A stretch of 64,000 nt of DNA from Clostridium sp. (GCA_023666615.1 JAMPBQ010000001.1:970648-1034647); one strand, 5' to 3'. Counted from the stretch's first letter, positions 8,687-18,295 are shown. Made by a program: numbers and translations. The notes: generated from the letters alone by a model not told the origin.

Positions 8687-8718
8687 GTTGGTAGATTCAA
8701 AAAACATCCTTAACTTTG
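8687..8718 (+). promoter_or_regulatory. Promoter of the tRNA-Lys pair
   Basis: GTTG at 8687-8690 and TAACTTTG at 8711-8718 are 20 bases apart. The predicted start near 8725 precedes the first tRNA by about 30 bases. Confidence 0.65.
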
Positions 8719-8753
8719 CACCGCAATTGAGAGACAACGCGATTGCAGAGAAA

Positions 8754-8826
8754 GACTCCCTAGCTCAGTTGGTAGAGCAACTGACTCTTAATCAGTGGGT
8801 CGAGGGTTCGAGCCCCTCGGGGGTCA
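8754..8826 (+). tRNA. tRNA-Lys (anticodon CTT), copy 1
   Basis: The 73-base gene folds into a normal cloverleaf: acceptor stem GACTCCC with GGGGGTC (one G-T pair), D-loop TAGCTCAGTTGGTAGAGC, anticodon stem ACTGA/TCAGT with loop CTCTTAA, and T-arm GAGGGTTCGAGCCCCTC. The anticodon CTT reads AAG. CCA is not encoded. Confidence 0.97.
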
Positions 8827-8851
8827 CAAAAGCGTTGGCTTGATTGCAAGA

Positions 8852-8924
8852 GACTCCCTAGCTCAGTTGGTAGAGCAACTGACTCTTAATCAGTGGGTCG
8901 AGGGTTCGAGCCCCTCGGGGGTCA
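8852..8924 (+). tRNA. tRNA-Lys (anticodon CTT), copy 2
   Basis: This is base-for-base identical to the copy 25 bases upstream. The short leaders of both copies also share a GATTGCA sequence, so the unit probably arose by a recent tandem duplication. A hairpin terminator follows directly. Confidence 0.97.
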
Positions 8925-8928
8925 CAGA

Positions 8929-8970
8929 AGGACGCGTTTAAAATCCATGGATTTTAAACGCGTCCTCTTT
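8929..8970 (+). terminator. Terminator of the tRNA-Lys operon
   Basis: A perfect palindrome of 38 bases centred on CCATGG (arms from AGGACGCG to CGCGTCCT) is followed by CTTT. It starts five bases after the second tRNA. Confidence 0.8.
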
Positions 8971-9018
8971 GTGTTAAGGTGTTTTATAGGTCTTAAAATT
9001 TGAATGCCGATTTGTTGC

Positions 9019-9051
9019 TTCCCAAAGTCAAAAATTTTTAAAGTTTGGGAA
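9019..9051. repeat. Small inverted repeat in the tRNA/DUF418 gap
   Basis: TTCCCAAA and TTTGGGAA are separated by 17 AT-rich bases. It may act as a weak terminator for the convergent DUF418 gene; nothing else is seen in 8971-9119. Confidence 0.35.
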
Positions 9052-9119
9052 ATAGAGGATAATGAAATTGTTGGAAAACAATTAAATAACCTATTGGCAA
9101 GGATGTTTTGGGCGATGGG

Positions 9120-10370
9120 TTATTTTGTGATTTTCAGCCAGCGGCCGTAGGTTAGCATTCGCCAAATCCATTCTAGGGGGCCGAAGCGGAATGCTTTCAG
9201 CCAGGCGGCGCTGAACGCTATTTGGAAGGCAAAGACGCCGGCCGCGATAAGTTCGGTTTGCCACAGGCCAATTGATGCGCCCAGGCCCAGGCCGATGCCG
9301 TAGAAAAGGAACATGCCTATTAGGGATTGGCTGATGTAGTTGGTGAGCGCCATGCGGCCCGGGGCTGCAAACCAGCGCCAAGCGATCCAATCTTTATGCC
9401 TGATGCAGAAGAGGCCCAGAAGCGCGGCGTAGGCGAAGCCGAGGGGATATACGCTGAAGGTATAGAGGACGGTGTGCATGGCGGCGCCCATTGGGTGATG
9501 GTTGACGCCGCTGAGGGCGTAGAGCGCTGACAAAGGCAGGCCAAGGACGCATCCCCAAAGGGCGACTTTATTGAGCAATGGCTTGTACGCCTTCAAATCA
9601 GCGTAGATTTTTCTGCGGCCCACCACAAATCCAATCAAGAATAGTCCCATCACTTTGAAGTATCTATTGCCGTCGACGAATTCATACATGCGCTCCCATG
9701 CGCCTTGAATCAAGAATTGGTGGACTTGCAGGTAACTGTCGGCGTCGCGCAGCCATGTGCCGAAATTCTCCTCGGTTATGCCGCATATGCCGGCGTAATG
9801 CCACCATTGGCCATAGGGGTATTTGGCAAAGAAAATGCCGGCCAATTCGGCAATCCCATCTACCAGCACGGGCAGCAACAGCAATGCCCCGGCGGTGATA
9901 AGTATTTTCTTGTCAGACATATTGCGGAATAGGGGCAACAGCATGCCAAGCACGGCATAGAGAAGCAGAATGTCGCCGCTCCATATCAGCATCAAATGCG
10001 CGCAGCCTATCAAAGCCAGGATTATCATTCTGCGATAGAATATGCGGAATCCGTTGGCTCCGCGCTCGGCGGCATGGGTGATGATGATTGAAAAGCCTAT
10101 GCCGAAGAGGAGCGAGAAGAGAGTATAGAATTTTCCGTCGATGAACAGATACTGCAGGAATTTTACCACTCGGTCCGCCGCAGCCGTGGGCATGGCCTCT
10201 GTTGCCGCGTCAGGCAGGAAAGTATATAGCGAGAACTCGGGGTAGTTGGCCAGGCACACGCCCAAAAGGGCGAATCCGCGCAAGGCGTCGAGAAAAATGT
10301 GCCGCTGCGAGGACGAGGTGGGGGCGGCTGCGTTTATATTTTTGGGAATATTGTCTAAATTTCTTTTCAT
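9120..10370 (-). CDS. DUF418 (YeiB-family) integral membrane protein
   Basis: The protein has about 416 residues and ten or so hydrophobic helices. The N-terminal motif FLDALRGFALLGVCLAN is typical of the YeiB/DUF418 family, and the C-terminal half (about 230-400) with RMALTNYISQS is the DUF418 region proper. The molecular function of the family is not established; it is distantly related to membrane acyltransferase-like proteins. The start is uncertain. A frame extends to 10403, but a minus-strand -7 box TAATTTTG at 10414-10421 puts the transcript start near 10407, so Met at 10391 or 10370 is more likely. It stands alone between the tRNA operon and the exporter operon. Confidence 0.85.
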   Translation of the reverse strand: MKRNLDNIPKNINAAAPTSSSQRHIFLDALRGFALLGVCLANYPEFSLYTFLPDAATEAMPTAAADRVVKFLQYLFIDGKFYTLFSLLFGIGFSIIITHAAERGANGFRIFYRRMIILALIGCAHLMLIWSGDILLLYAVLGMLLPLFRNMSDKKILITAGALLLLPVLVDGIAELAGIFFAKYPYGQWWHYAGICGITEENFGTWLRDADSYLQVHQFLIQGAWERMYEFVDGNRYFKVMGLFLIGFVVGRRKIYADLKAYKPLLNKVALWGCVLGLPLSALYALSGVNHHPMGAAMHTVLYTFSVYPLGFAYAALLGLFCIRHKDWIAWRWFAAPGRMALTNYISQSLIGMFLFYGIGLGLGASIGLWQTELIAAGVFAFQIAFSAAWLKAFRFGPLEWIWRMLTYGRWLKITK

Positions 10371-10662
10371 GCCGATGAAAAAAAGCGCCATTTTGAGGCA
10401 CATTTTATCAATGCAAAATTAGCGATTAAATCGTTAAAATTTTGTGTTAAAATAGAAAAAAATGATTAATTTCAAACGAAATTTACCGGATATGAAAATA
10501 TCGTTTTATAAACCTTGGCGCCTAACTGGAAGTTTTTTGCCGTATGTATATTAAATGAAGGGTGAACAAATTTTAGGGGAGGGGCGTTTGTTTTTTAGTA
10601 GGGAAAATTAAGCAAGATTTATTAATTTTGCATTTGAAATTAACAAACGTCAACTATCAATT

Positions 10663-12111
10663 ATGAGATTGCCTTTTCTGATATTCGGGGCGGCGGCGGC
10701 ATTGGGCGCGTGGGCAGGGCCTGTATATTCGCTTGATTCATGCCGGAATATGGCCCTCAAGAGCAATAAGCAGCTGATGATGAGCCGCGAGCAGATAAAC
10801 AAGGCCCATTTTCAAAGCAAGGAGGCCTTTGCGGCATATTTGCCATCGATAGACTTTGCCGGCGGATACGCTTATAATCAGAAGGATATTTCCGTGTTTT
10901 CTTCAGACCAGCTGTTGCCTACAAAGACTTTCAATCCGGCCACTCAGCAATATGAATTCAACTTGGCGAAAAATCCTCTCACCGGAGAGCCGATAAAGAA
11001 TCCCGCCACAGGGGAATACATCCCCGAGACAGTCGCCTTGATCCCGAAGGAGGCAATGACATATGATGTGCATAACGTGTTCTTTGGGGCGATAACGCTC
11101 ACCCAGCCTATATACATGGGAGGCAAGATACAGGCTATGAACAAGATAGCGAAATACGCCGAGGAGGCGGCCAAGGATTTGAGCGAAAATGAGGAGCAAA
11201 ATGTGATTTATGCTGTCGACGCCGCCTATTGGCAGGTTGTTTCGCTGAAGTCAAAGCAAAAGCTTGCGCAAAGCTATGTCGAGCTTCTTGACACACTGCA
11301 GCGCAATGTGGGGCTGATGGTGGAGCAAGGCGTGGCTACGCGCAGCGATCTTCTCAGCGTCGACGTTAAGCTTAACTCGGCCAAGGTGGACATGGCCAAG
11401 GTAGACAACGGCCTGGCTCTTTCACGAATGGCGCTAGCACAGGTTTGCGGACTGCCCATAGATTCCGACATGCATTTGGAGGATGAAGAATCCCCGAATA
11501 TTGACGAAATGGCTCAAGGGCTTCTTCTGCCTGCCAAGGAATACAACATGGAGGATGTATACGCCAACAGGAGCGACTTGAAGGCATTGGAGAACGGAAT
11601 CAGTGTCACTGAGCAGAAAAAGAGGCTGGCGCTGTCGTCGATGCTTCCGAATGTGGCCCTAATCGGCTCATACTCCTTCTCCAATCCTAATATGTTCAAT
11701 GGGTTCAGCAACCGTTTCGGGGGCGCTTTCTCGATAGGGGCGGTTGTGACTATCCCCATTTGGCATTGGGGAGGAAACTATTATAAGTACAAGGCCGCAG
11801 ACGCCGATGTGACTGTGATGAAGATGCAATACGAGGACGCCAAGGACTTGATAAACTTGCAGGTAAACCAAGCCTCGTTCCGCGCCCAAGAGGCAGTAAA
11901 GACATACGAGATGACCCTTTCCAACCTTGACAAGGCCAATGAAAACCTCCACAGCGCCAACGTTGGATTCCGCGAGGGAGTTATGACATCCGAAACCGTG
12001 ATGGAGGCCCAGACGGCATGGCTCAAGGCCAACAGCGAATATGTAGACGCTATGATTGACATACGCCTTTGCGACGCCTACCTGAAGAAGACTTTGGGAG
12101 AATTGAGATAA
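10663..12111 (+). CDS. TolC-family outer membrane efflux protein
   Basis: This 482-residue protein starts with a signal peptide (MRLPFLIFGAAAALGAWAGP). It shows the two-fold repeat of TolC-like proteins: long coiled-coil stretches around 45-70, 180-260, 310-330 and 390-460 and YxGGK-like strands (PIYMGGKIQAMNK). It should form the outer membrane duct of the exporter encoded by the next three genes, from which it is separated by 40 bases. A -7 box TAATTTTG at 10623-10630 lies just upstream, without a clear -33 element. Confidence 0.92.
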   Translation: MRLPFLIFGAAAALGAWAGPVYSLDSCRNMALKSNKQLMMSREQINKAHFQSKEAFAAYLPSIDFAGGYAYNQKDISVFSSDQLLPTKTFNPATQQYEFNLAKNPLTGEPIKNPATGEYIPETVALIPKEAMTYDVHNVFFGAITLTQPIYMGGKIQAMNKIAKYAEEAAKDLSENEEQNVIYAVDAAYWQVVSLKSKQKLAQSYVELLDTLQRNVGLMVEQGVATRSDLLSVDVKLNSAKVDMAKVDNGLALSRMALAQVCGLPIDSDMHLEDEESPNIDEMAQGLLLPAKEYNMEDVYANRSDLKALENGISVTEQKKRLALSSMLPNVALIGSYSFSNPNMFNGFSNRFGGAFSIGAVVTIPIWHWGGNYYKYKAADADVTVMKMQYEDAKDLINLQVNQASFRAQEAVKTYEMTLSNLDKANENLHSANVGFREGVMTSETVMEAQTAWLKANSEYVDAMIDIRLCDAYLKKTLGELR

Positions 12112-12151
12112 GTTTACAATACCTTGAATATTAATAAAACACCGCAATATT

Positions 12152-13147
12152 ATGGATAGCGAATCTGAAAAGAAAGCCAACAAATCGCTTCTTATCACCA
12201 TGGGGATTGTGGCAATAGCCGTAATCGCGATTGCCATTATCGGATTTCTGTTCTTAAACAAGCCCGACCAAATACTTGAAGGACAAATTGAAGGCACCAC
12301 CGTGCGCATTTCCGGCAAGCTGCCGGGCAGAATAGCAAACTTCTATGTAAGCGAGGGAGACACCGTGAAGGCGGGCGACACCCTTGTGCGCATACATTCC
12401 GCCCTTGTGGAGGCCCAGCTCACGCAGGCTCAGGCCCTTCAAGACGTGGCCAAGGCTCAAGACAAGAAAATAGACGCGGGCACCCGCAGCCAAATCATAC
12501 AGGCCGCATACGAGTTACTGCAGCAGGCTAAGGCGAGCGTTTCGATAACGAAGAAGACCTACGAGCGCATGCAGAACCTATTCGCAGAAGGCGTTATTTC
12601 AGAACAAAAGCGAGATGAGGCAAAGGCGGCTTACGATGCCGCTGTGGCGGCGCAGGGAGCCGCGGAAAGCCAGTACTCCTTGGCTAAATCAGGCGCGCAG
12701 GCCGAAGACAAAGAATCGGCAGCGGCGCTTGTTTCGGCCGCCGGCGGTGGAGTGGAGCAGGTGATGGCGCTTCTTGACGACAGCTATTTGACGGCGCCTT
12801 ACGACGGCATCATTGACCAGATATATCCAGAGGCGACTGAGCTTGTGGCAACCGGCGCGCCAATCATAAGCCTTCTGAAGATGGATGACCGCTACATCAC
12901 CTTCAACGTACGTGAAGACAATCTGCATGACTTTATGATGGGGTCAACAATCGAGGTGGAGATTCCGGCCTTGGAGATGAAAAAGGTTGAAGCGAAGGTG
13001 TACTACATTAGGGACATGGGGTCATACGCTACATGGGAGGCGTCGAAATCGACAGGCGATTGGAGCACCCGCACATTCCAGGTGAAGGCGCGCCCCGAGG
13101 ATATGGACAACCTGCGCCCCGGCATGAGCGCCATCCGCCGCAAGTGA
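12152..13147 (+). CDS. HlyD-family periplasmic adaptor (membrane fusion protein)
   Basis: The 331-residue protein has one N-terminal membrane anchor (about 12-34), a biotinyl-lipoyl-like half motif (GRIANFYVSEGDTVKAGDTL, about 60-80), a long coiled coil (about 88-190) and a beta-barrel part after about 205 (LTAPYDGIIDQIYPEATELV). It should link inner membrane permeases with the TolC-like protein. It lies 40 bases after that gene and 38 bases before the first permease, so the four genes form one operon. Confidence 0.92.
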   Translation: MDSESEKKANKSLLITMGIVAIAVIAIAIIGFLFLNKPDQILEGQIEGTTVRISGKLPGRIANFYVSEGDTVKAGDTLVRIHSALVEAQLTQAQALQDVAKAQDKKIDAGTRSQIIQAAYELLQQAKASVSITKKTYERMQNLFAEGVISEQKRDEAKAAYDAAVAAQGAAESQYSLAKSGAQAEDKESAAALVSAAGGGVEQVMALLDDSYLTAPYDGIIDQIYPEATELVATGAPIISLLKMDDRYITFNVREDNLHDFMMGSTIEVEIPALEMKKVEAKVYYIRDMGSYATWEASKSTGDWSTRTFQVKARPEDMDNLRPGMSAIRRK

Positions 13148-13185
13148 AATTCATAAGAAGACAATTTTTCTATAAAATATAAGCC

Positions 13186-14346
13186 ATGACCTATCTTTGG
13201 CAAAGCATAAGGCGAGAATTAAAGCGGCTGTCATCATCACTCACCGCGCTGGTGATGATGGCGCTGGTGCCGATTGGCTGCGCACTGTTCTTTGTCTCGC
13301 TTCTGCACGAAGGATTGCCCTTGCGCGTGCCGGCTTCGGTGGTTGACCTTGACCATTCGGCTATGTCAAGAGAGGTAATCAGGGCGCTCAACGCCACCGA
13401 GCTTGTGGACATATGCCAGCGTGACGAAAGCTATGTTGAAGCAATGTCGGGAGTGAAGAAAGGCGAGATATTCGGATTCTTCGTAATCCCCGAAGGCTTT
13501 GAGAAGGATGCCGTGGGCGGCAATACGCCCTCGCTGGAGTATTACACGAACATGACCTATTTCGTGCCCGGCACCCTGTCATTCAAGGGCTTCAAGACCA
13601 TAGCCGTGAGCACTGCGGGATCAGTTGCATCGGCCAAACTGCAGGCGGTAGGGCTGACCTCGGAGACCATATCCCCGTTGGTGCAGCCTGTGGTGATTGA
13701 CTCGGTGGGCATAGGGAATCCGTGGATAAATTATTCCTACTACCTTACGCCGTCGTTTACATTCGGATGCCTGGGATTGATAATAATGATTTTCACAGCC
13801 TTTACAATCACGGTTGAAATCAAGCATGGCACGAGCGCGGACTGGCTATCGCAGGCCGGCGGCAGCATTAATGTGGCCCTCACGGGCAAGCTTTTGCCGC
13901 AGGCGGCGATATTCATTATCGTCAGCCTTTGCATTGAAGCGATATTGTTTAGGTATCTGCATTTTCCAATGTCAGGGTCATTGGGATGGCTGCTCTTGGC
14001 AACGGTTATCTTTGTGCCGGCGTGCCAGTCATTCGCGGTGATGGTGAGTTGCCTATTGCCTAATCCTCGGCTGGCCCTAAGCGTGGTTTCGCTATTTGGC
14101 ATCCTCACATTCTCTTTCGCGGGATTTTCGTTTCCCGTGGAGAAGATGTACGGGGCCATAGCCATATTCAGTTATCTCTCGCCTGTGCGGTACCTGTTCT
14201 TGATATACATAAATCATGCGCTTAACGGTTTTGACGTCTACTACGCGAGATATTATTTCGCGGCATTGCTGCTGTTCCTGTATGCGGGAATGCTGTTCAC
14301 GTCAAGGCTGAAAAAAATGTGCTTGCGGCCGGTGTACGTACCATAA
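13186..14346 (+). CDS. ABC-2-type transporter permease (first)
   Basis: The 386-residue protein has the ABC-2 permease layout: one N-terminal helix (about 18-38), a large periplasmic domain (about 40-180), then five helices in the C-terminal half. It resembles the YhbG/YhhJ-type export permeases that work with HlyD adaptors. Its 3' end and the frame of the next permease lie within about 15 bases. No ATP-binding subunit is encoded in this operon, so either a distant ATPase serves it or it works differently. Confidence 0.88.
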   Translation: MTYLWQSIRRELKRLSSSLTALVMMALVPIGCALFFVSLLHEGLPLRVPASVVDLDHSAMSREVIRALNATELVDICQRDESYVEAMSGVKKGEIFGFFVIPEGFEKDAVGGNTPSLEYYTNMTYFVPGTLSFKGFKTIAVSTAGSVASAKLQAVGLTSETISPLVQPVVIDSVGIGNPWINYSYYLTPSFTFGCLGLIIMIFTAFTITVEIKHGTSADWLSQAGGSINVALTGKLLPQAAIFIIVSLCIEAILFRYLHFPMSGSLGWLLLATVIFVPACQSFAVMVSCLLPNPRLALSVVSLFGILTFSFAGFSFPVEKMYGAIAIFSYLSPVRYLFLIYINHALNGFDVYYARYYFAALLLFLYAGMLFTSRLKKMCLRPVYVP

Positions 14347-14360
14347 AAACTTCAAGGATT

Positions 14361-15530
14361 ATGCGTGACTTTTTCCTCTACATAGCCAAAGTGTTTCGGC
14401 GGGAATGGCAGCTGATGACCCATGACATGGGGCTGATGATATTCTTTGTGATGCTACCACTGGCCTATCCCATAGTCTACACTCTGATTTACAATCCAGA
14501 GGTGGTTACAGACGTTTCTGTGGTTGTGGTTGACGACAGCCGCACGCAGGCGTCGCGACAGTTGGTGAGGCAGGCATCGGCCACGCCTGCGTTTGGGCTG
14601 TACGGGTACGCGGCGAACATGTCGGAAGCGAAGGAGATTTGGGCGAATCATGACGCATACGCGATATTGCGGATACCCTCTGACTTTGGGAAGAAGGCCG
14701 GCAGCGGGGAGCAAGCCCATGCTACCCTATACTGCGACATGAGCCTTCTTCTTCGCTACCGCGCTTTGCTCTCTGCCATGACCGACCTGCAAATAGCGCT
14801 GGCCGGCGACATCACTTCGGAAAAGATAGGCATGCTTGGGGCTGAATCGCTAAGCGTTGGGGAGATGCCGGTGGAATCAAACAGCCATTTCCTTGGCGAC
14901 ACCCAGCAGGGCTTCGCCTCGTTCGTCATTCCGGGCATCATAGTGCTGATATTGCAGCAGAGCATGTTCTTGGGGGTGGGATTGCTTGGCGCCACATCGC
15001 GAGAAAGGAGCAGGGCAAACGGGGGAGTCGACCCGATGGCTGTGCCTGGGGCCGGCACTGGGGCCACTGTCATAGGCAAGGCATTGGCATACGTTGTATT
15101 CTACATCCCGCTTACGATTTACGTGCTGCATTTCATACCCTGGATGTTCTCATTGCCGCACATCGGGGCCGCCCCGGATTATTTGCTGTTCATATTCCCA
15201 ATGCTTTTGGCCACGGCGTTCCTTGGGCAGGCTGTTGTGCCCATATTGAAAGAGAGGGAATATGTGTTTTTGGCCATAGTGTTCACCTCGGTGATATTCC
15301 TGTTCCTTTCAGGCCTTACATGGCCGCGTTATGCCATGTCGGAGTTTTGGCGCGCGGTTGGCTCGCTGGTGCCGGCCACATGGGGCGTTGAGGGCTTTAT
15401 ACGCATCAACAGCAATGGCGCCACGCTTTCAGAAAACGGGCATCCATACCTCATGATGTGGATTTTGGCCACAGCATATTTCGTTTTGGCTATAGTGGCC
15501 GGCAAGCTAATGGCTAGGTCAAAGACCTGA
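14361..15530 (+). CDS. ABC-2-type transporter permease (second)
   Basis: This 389-residue paralogue of the preceding permease has the same layout: an N-terminal helix (about 18-38), a periplasmic domain and five C-terminal helices. The frame is open from GTG 14319, but ATG 14361 after a short leader is the better start and avoids overlap with the first permease. Two permeases presumably form a heterodimer. The substrate is unknown. The 3' end overlaps the converging fur-like gene by 12 bases, and no terminator is visible between them. Confidence 0.88.
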   Translation: MRDFFLYIAKVFRREWQLMTHDMGLMIFFVMLPLAYPIVYTLIYNPEVVTDVSVVVVDDSRTQASRQLVRQASATPAFGLYGYAANMSEAKEIWANHDAYAILRIPSDFGKKAGSGEQAHATLYCDMSLLLRYRALLSAMTDLQIALAGDITSEKIGMLGAESLSVGEMPVESNSHFLGDTQQGFASFVIPGIIVLILQQSMFLGVGLLGATSRERSRANGGVDPMAVPGAGTGATVIGKALAYVVFYIPLTIYVLHFIPWMFSLPHIGAAPDYLLFIFPMLLATAFLGQAVVPILKEREYVFLAIVFTSVIFLFLSGLTWPRYAMSEFWRAVGSLVPATWGVEGFIRINSNGATLSENGHPYLMMWILATAYFVLAIVAGKLMARSKT

Positions 15531-15953
15531 GCCATCCTTGCCGCAGTCAGGGCAAAGTCCTTTAACCATGTAATTTACCGAGTGGGGCAAATAGCCTGCC
15601 GGGAGGTTGATTTTTGGTATGCTTAAATTTTCTAGGCAAAAGGTGCGTCCGCACTTCTGGCAATAGAAGTGCGGATGTTCATCTGCGGCGCTGTGTCCGC
15701 TGGCTGAGCCGCAAAGCTCATATTTCAGGCTGCGGCTGCCGTCTTCAATCTCATGCACAATGTCGTGCTCGGCAAAGAGCTCCAGCACGCGGAAAATGCT
15801 TGCCTTGTTTAAGGTCATGCCAATAAGCTCTTCAAGCTCGGCCATGCTAATGGGACGAGTGGCCTTGGCGAGCTCCCTCAGTACTAAAATCCTGTTGGCA
15901 GTAGGGCGTACGCCCTTCGCCAGCATTGTCTGTTCAATTTGTTGATTGTCCAT
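15519..15953 (-). CDS. Fur-family metal- or peroxide-responsive repressor
   Basis: The product has about 144 residues with an N-terminal winged helix (about 5-80; RPTANRILVLRELAKATRPI and NKASIFRVLELF) and a dimerisation part with two CxxC pairs, CQKCG and CPDCG, for structural zinc. The region ADEHPHFYC supplies typical metal-ligand His residues. It cannot be assigned to Fur, Zur or PerR from sequence alone. I use ATG 15953; a further in-frame ATG is at 15971. The start lies inside the last codons of the upstream DUF262 gene, so translation is probably coupled to that operon, which is unusual for a Fur gene. Its end overlaps the convergent permease gene by 12 bases. Confidence 0.9.
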   Translation of the reverse strand: MDNQQIEQTMLAKGVRPTANRILVLRELAKATRPISMAELEELIGMTLNKASIFRVLELFAEHDIVHEIEDGSRSLKYELCGSASGHSAADEHPHFYCQKCGRTFCLENLSIPKINLPAGYLPHSVNYMVKGLCPDCGKDGSGL

Positions 15954-18288
15954 TGGCAAATAGGGCGTCATTTGGTGTGTCTTCTCCTCTCAGCACAACG
16001 ATTCCTGATGAGTTGGTGATAGAGTCCTTAACATCGGTTTCCTCCTTTGTGTTGTGCAGGATATAGTCCTCGCCGGTGTAAGTCGTCTTCTTTTCCCAGC
16101 AAAGATTTATGTTCCACCTCTTTATAGACTGGCGGCTTTCAATCAGATATGCATTGTTAGGATTGGATATGTCGATGCGCCGATAGAAGCTCCTTTCGTA
16201 AATAGTTTCCGGGAATTGGGCTATTTGTCTCTTCCACAGGGCTATGCTCGGGTCATGCATTTTGGATTGGATTATGGCTTCAAGGAAATCTCCGACTGAA
16301 GATTTTTCATCTTTTTGGCATTCAATCCAAATGTCGGCCAGCTTTTTAAGGGCCGGGGCATAGGTGCCGCCTACGCTTTCGCGCAGGTAACGCTTGAAGC
16401 TTCGGTCGCGATTGTTGTCGAATGTGAGCAGCGTATCTCCGAAAGGATACTTATCCGCGCTTATGTCGGAAATCAGCAGCAGGGCGGCGTACATGCGCGC
16501 CCCGTCATAATCATCATCCATAAATTTGTTTATGGCAATGGCATAGGATTTGAATTTGTCTATGTCGCCGCCGGCCCACTGCAGGGGAGCCCTAAGCTGC
16601 CCGAATAGATAGCCTTCATTTTCAAATCGGTCAAGGATATTATCCCACTGTGCGTCCTCGCGAAGTTCTTCCTTAATCTTCTCTTCTTTGAAAATCTCAT
16701 TGTCGAAACCTTCAATCGAAGGGGTTGCGCGGATGAAATTTGACATAGGTGCAATGGCATCGGCTTCATTTCTATTTTTTGCGAAATCATCAATGAAAGC
16801 CTTAATTCCCGCTATGCCCGCAAGAGTCTTTTCCGCGGAGTCGAATTGCTCAGAAGTGTTCTGCAGCAGGGACAAATTGCGGAGGAGACGCATCCATGTA
16901 ATCAGGTCGGCCTTAAGCGAATCATCTGCGGACACTGTCTTTGCGGGGAATTTATCCAAGAATGCCAGAAGGCCATAAAGCATCAGTCGATTTGTGTTGG
17001 TGAAGTCAGTGGCAATCATCGAGTCTATAATGCCGACATTGCTTTTAGGGTCAATTTTCAGCTTATCCGCCGGCACAATCGAGTCAACTGATAGGCATGC
17101 CTGTTGCCCGTCGCGATGGAAAAGGGTGCCCATTTCGCGGGCGATCGCTTCAAAGTCGATGGAGGGGCAATGGCCGGGCATTTGTCCATGCTCTGCATTG
17201 AATCTGGTTTGCAGATACTTGGTGAAAGCTTCATCAAGCTTTTCCCTGGAGGTCTGCGTGGTGAGGTCATGCACTGATTTTTCATATTCATTCAGCTCTG
17301 AACCGGGGATTATGTCCGTAAACCAATGCAGCGCCACAAGGCGGAGGATGAACGTCTTGAGGTCGTCTTCAATCATGTGGATTTGGTCGATGGAAAGAGT
17401 GGCATTCGGGTCGTCCGCGGCGGCTCGGTGCCAAAAATAGTCAATCCAGTCTCCATCGATGCCGGCGCGCCACAGCGATTGTGTCCTTTCATCCACGCCG
17501 GACGAAATCATATCCGCTTCGAGGGCGGATTTTGTGTTGTCAAAGTCAGAAAGCTCAAGTCCTCGGGCGTTCATCTTCACGTAAAGGTCATCGCCTTGCT
17601 TCAAGCTCAAGTCTTTTAGATCACGGATGTGGAATCGGATGTTGTCAAGATTCGAGGCGTTAAGCTTCGCAATGTCGGAGAAAGAGCCCAGCTGGTCCAT
17701 CAATGTGTCAAGCATCCTCAGCATTGAAATTACGGTTGGGTCCAAATCCCAATTGTAGCGATATTCATCGAGGGCTCTTATCTGCGCTGACAATTTTGGA
17801 CGCTCTTCCTTAGTTTCCTTCCGCTTATCCGCTTCGGCGTCAAAATTCCGGGCAAGCGCGTCGTAATCTATTTCTATAAGGAATTTGCAGAAATCCCTGG
17901 CGGAAGGGCGAGTGCGGTAGCTGAGGCATGGCTGATTCGTATCGCTTTTTTTCAGCAAATTGCGCTTGGCTTGCGGAAGCGTCAGCCAATGAAGGAGAAA
18001 TAGGGTAGTGAGGCGCTGTTGCCCATCCAGAGGTTCGAATGAATTGCCGTGGGGGTATCCATATACGAAGTCAAGCATCTGAACGCTTCCGTCCGATGCC
18101 CTAAGCGTGGCCAGCAGGGAAGCGGAAAAAAGATTTCGCACATCCGACGCGCGGACGCCGCTTCGGCCTTGCGCATAATCGCGTTGGATTTTTGGGATGA
18201 CTATGCGATCTATCTTTTCTTCATTGTCCTTGTCTTCGACATTCAAAGCTATGCCTTTAACAAGGTCTGTAAAAGAATATGATTCCAT
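15934..18288 (-). CDS. DUF262-domain protein, GmrS-like (second gene of the pair)
   Basis: The 784-residue protein has the ParB/sulfiredoxin-like DUF262 domain in the first 270 residues: IPKIQRDYAQGR, the signature PLDGQQRLTTLFLLHWL and YVKMNARGLELSDFDNTK. These motifs bind and hydrolyse nucleotide in the GmrSD/BrxU family of modification-dependent (type IV) restriction enzymes. The remaining 500 residues are mainly helical, and I see no clear DUF1524 HNH motif. It begins seven bases after the stop of the gene at 18296-20131, which has DUF262 plus DUF1524, so the two should be co-transcribed and may form a complex. A role against phage DNA is inference from family knowledge. Confidence 0.85.
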   Translation of the reverse strand: MESYSFTDLVKGIALNVEDKDNEEKIDRIVIPKIQRDYAQGRSGVRASDVRNLFSASLLATLRASDGSVQMLDFVYGYPHGNSFEPLDGQQRLTTLFLLHWLTLPQAKRNLLKKSDTNQPCLSYRTRPSARDFCKFLIEIDYDALARNFDAEADKRKETKEERPKLSAQIRALDEYRYNWDLDPTVISMLRMLDTLMDQLGSFSDIAKLNASNLDNIRFHIRDLKDLSLKQGDDLYVKMNARGLELSDFDNTKSALEADMISSGVDERTQSLWRAGIDGDWIDYFWHRAAADDPNATLSIDQIHMIEDDLKTFILRLVALHWFTDIIPGSELNEYEKSVHDLTTQTSREKLDEAFTKYLQTRFNAEHGQMPGHCPSIDFEAIAREMGTLFHRDGQQACLSVDSIVPADKLKIDPKSNVGIIDSMIATDFTNTNRLMLYGLLAFLDKFPAKTVSADDSLKADLITWMRLLRNLSLLQNTSEQFDSAEKTLAGIAGIKAFIDDFAKNRNEADAIAPMSNFIRATPSIEGFDNEIFKEEKIKEELREDAQWDNILDRFENEGYLFGQLRAPLQWAGGDIDKFKSYAIAINKFMDDDYDGARMYAALLLISDISADKYPFGDTLLTFDNNRDRSFKRYLRESVGGTYAPALKKLADIWIECQKDEKSSVGDFLEAIIQSKMHDPSIALWKRQIAQFPETIYERSFYRRIDISNPNNAYLIESRQSIKRWNINLCWEKKTTYTGEDYILHNTKEETDVKDSITNSSGIVVLRGEDTPNDALFANGQSTN

Positions 18289-18295
18289 GCCGATG

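Noticed and set aside
8754..8924. Integrated element at the tRNA-Lys genes
   Set aside because: No integrase and no partial third copy of the tRNA 3' end are found in the window; the duplication includes leader sequence.
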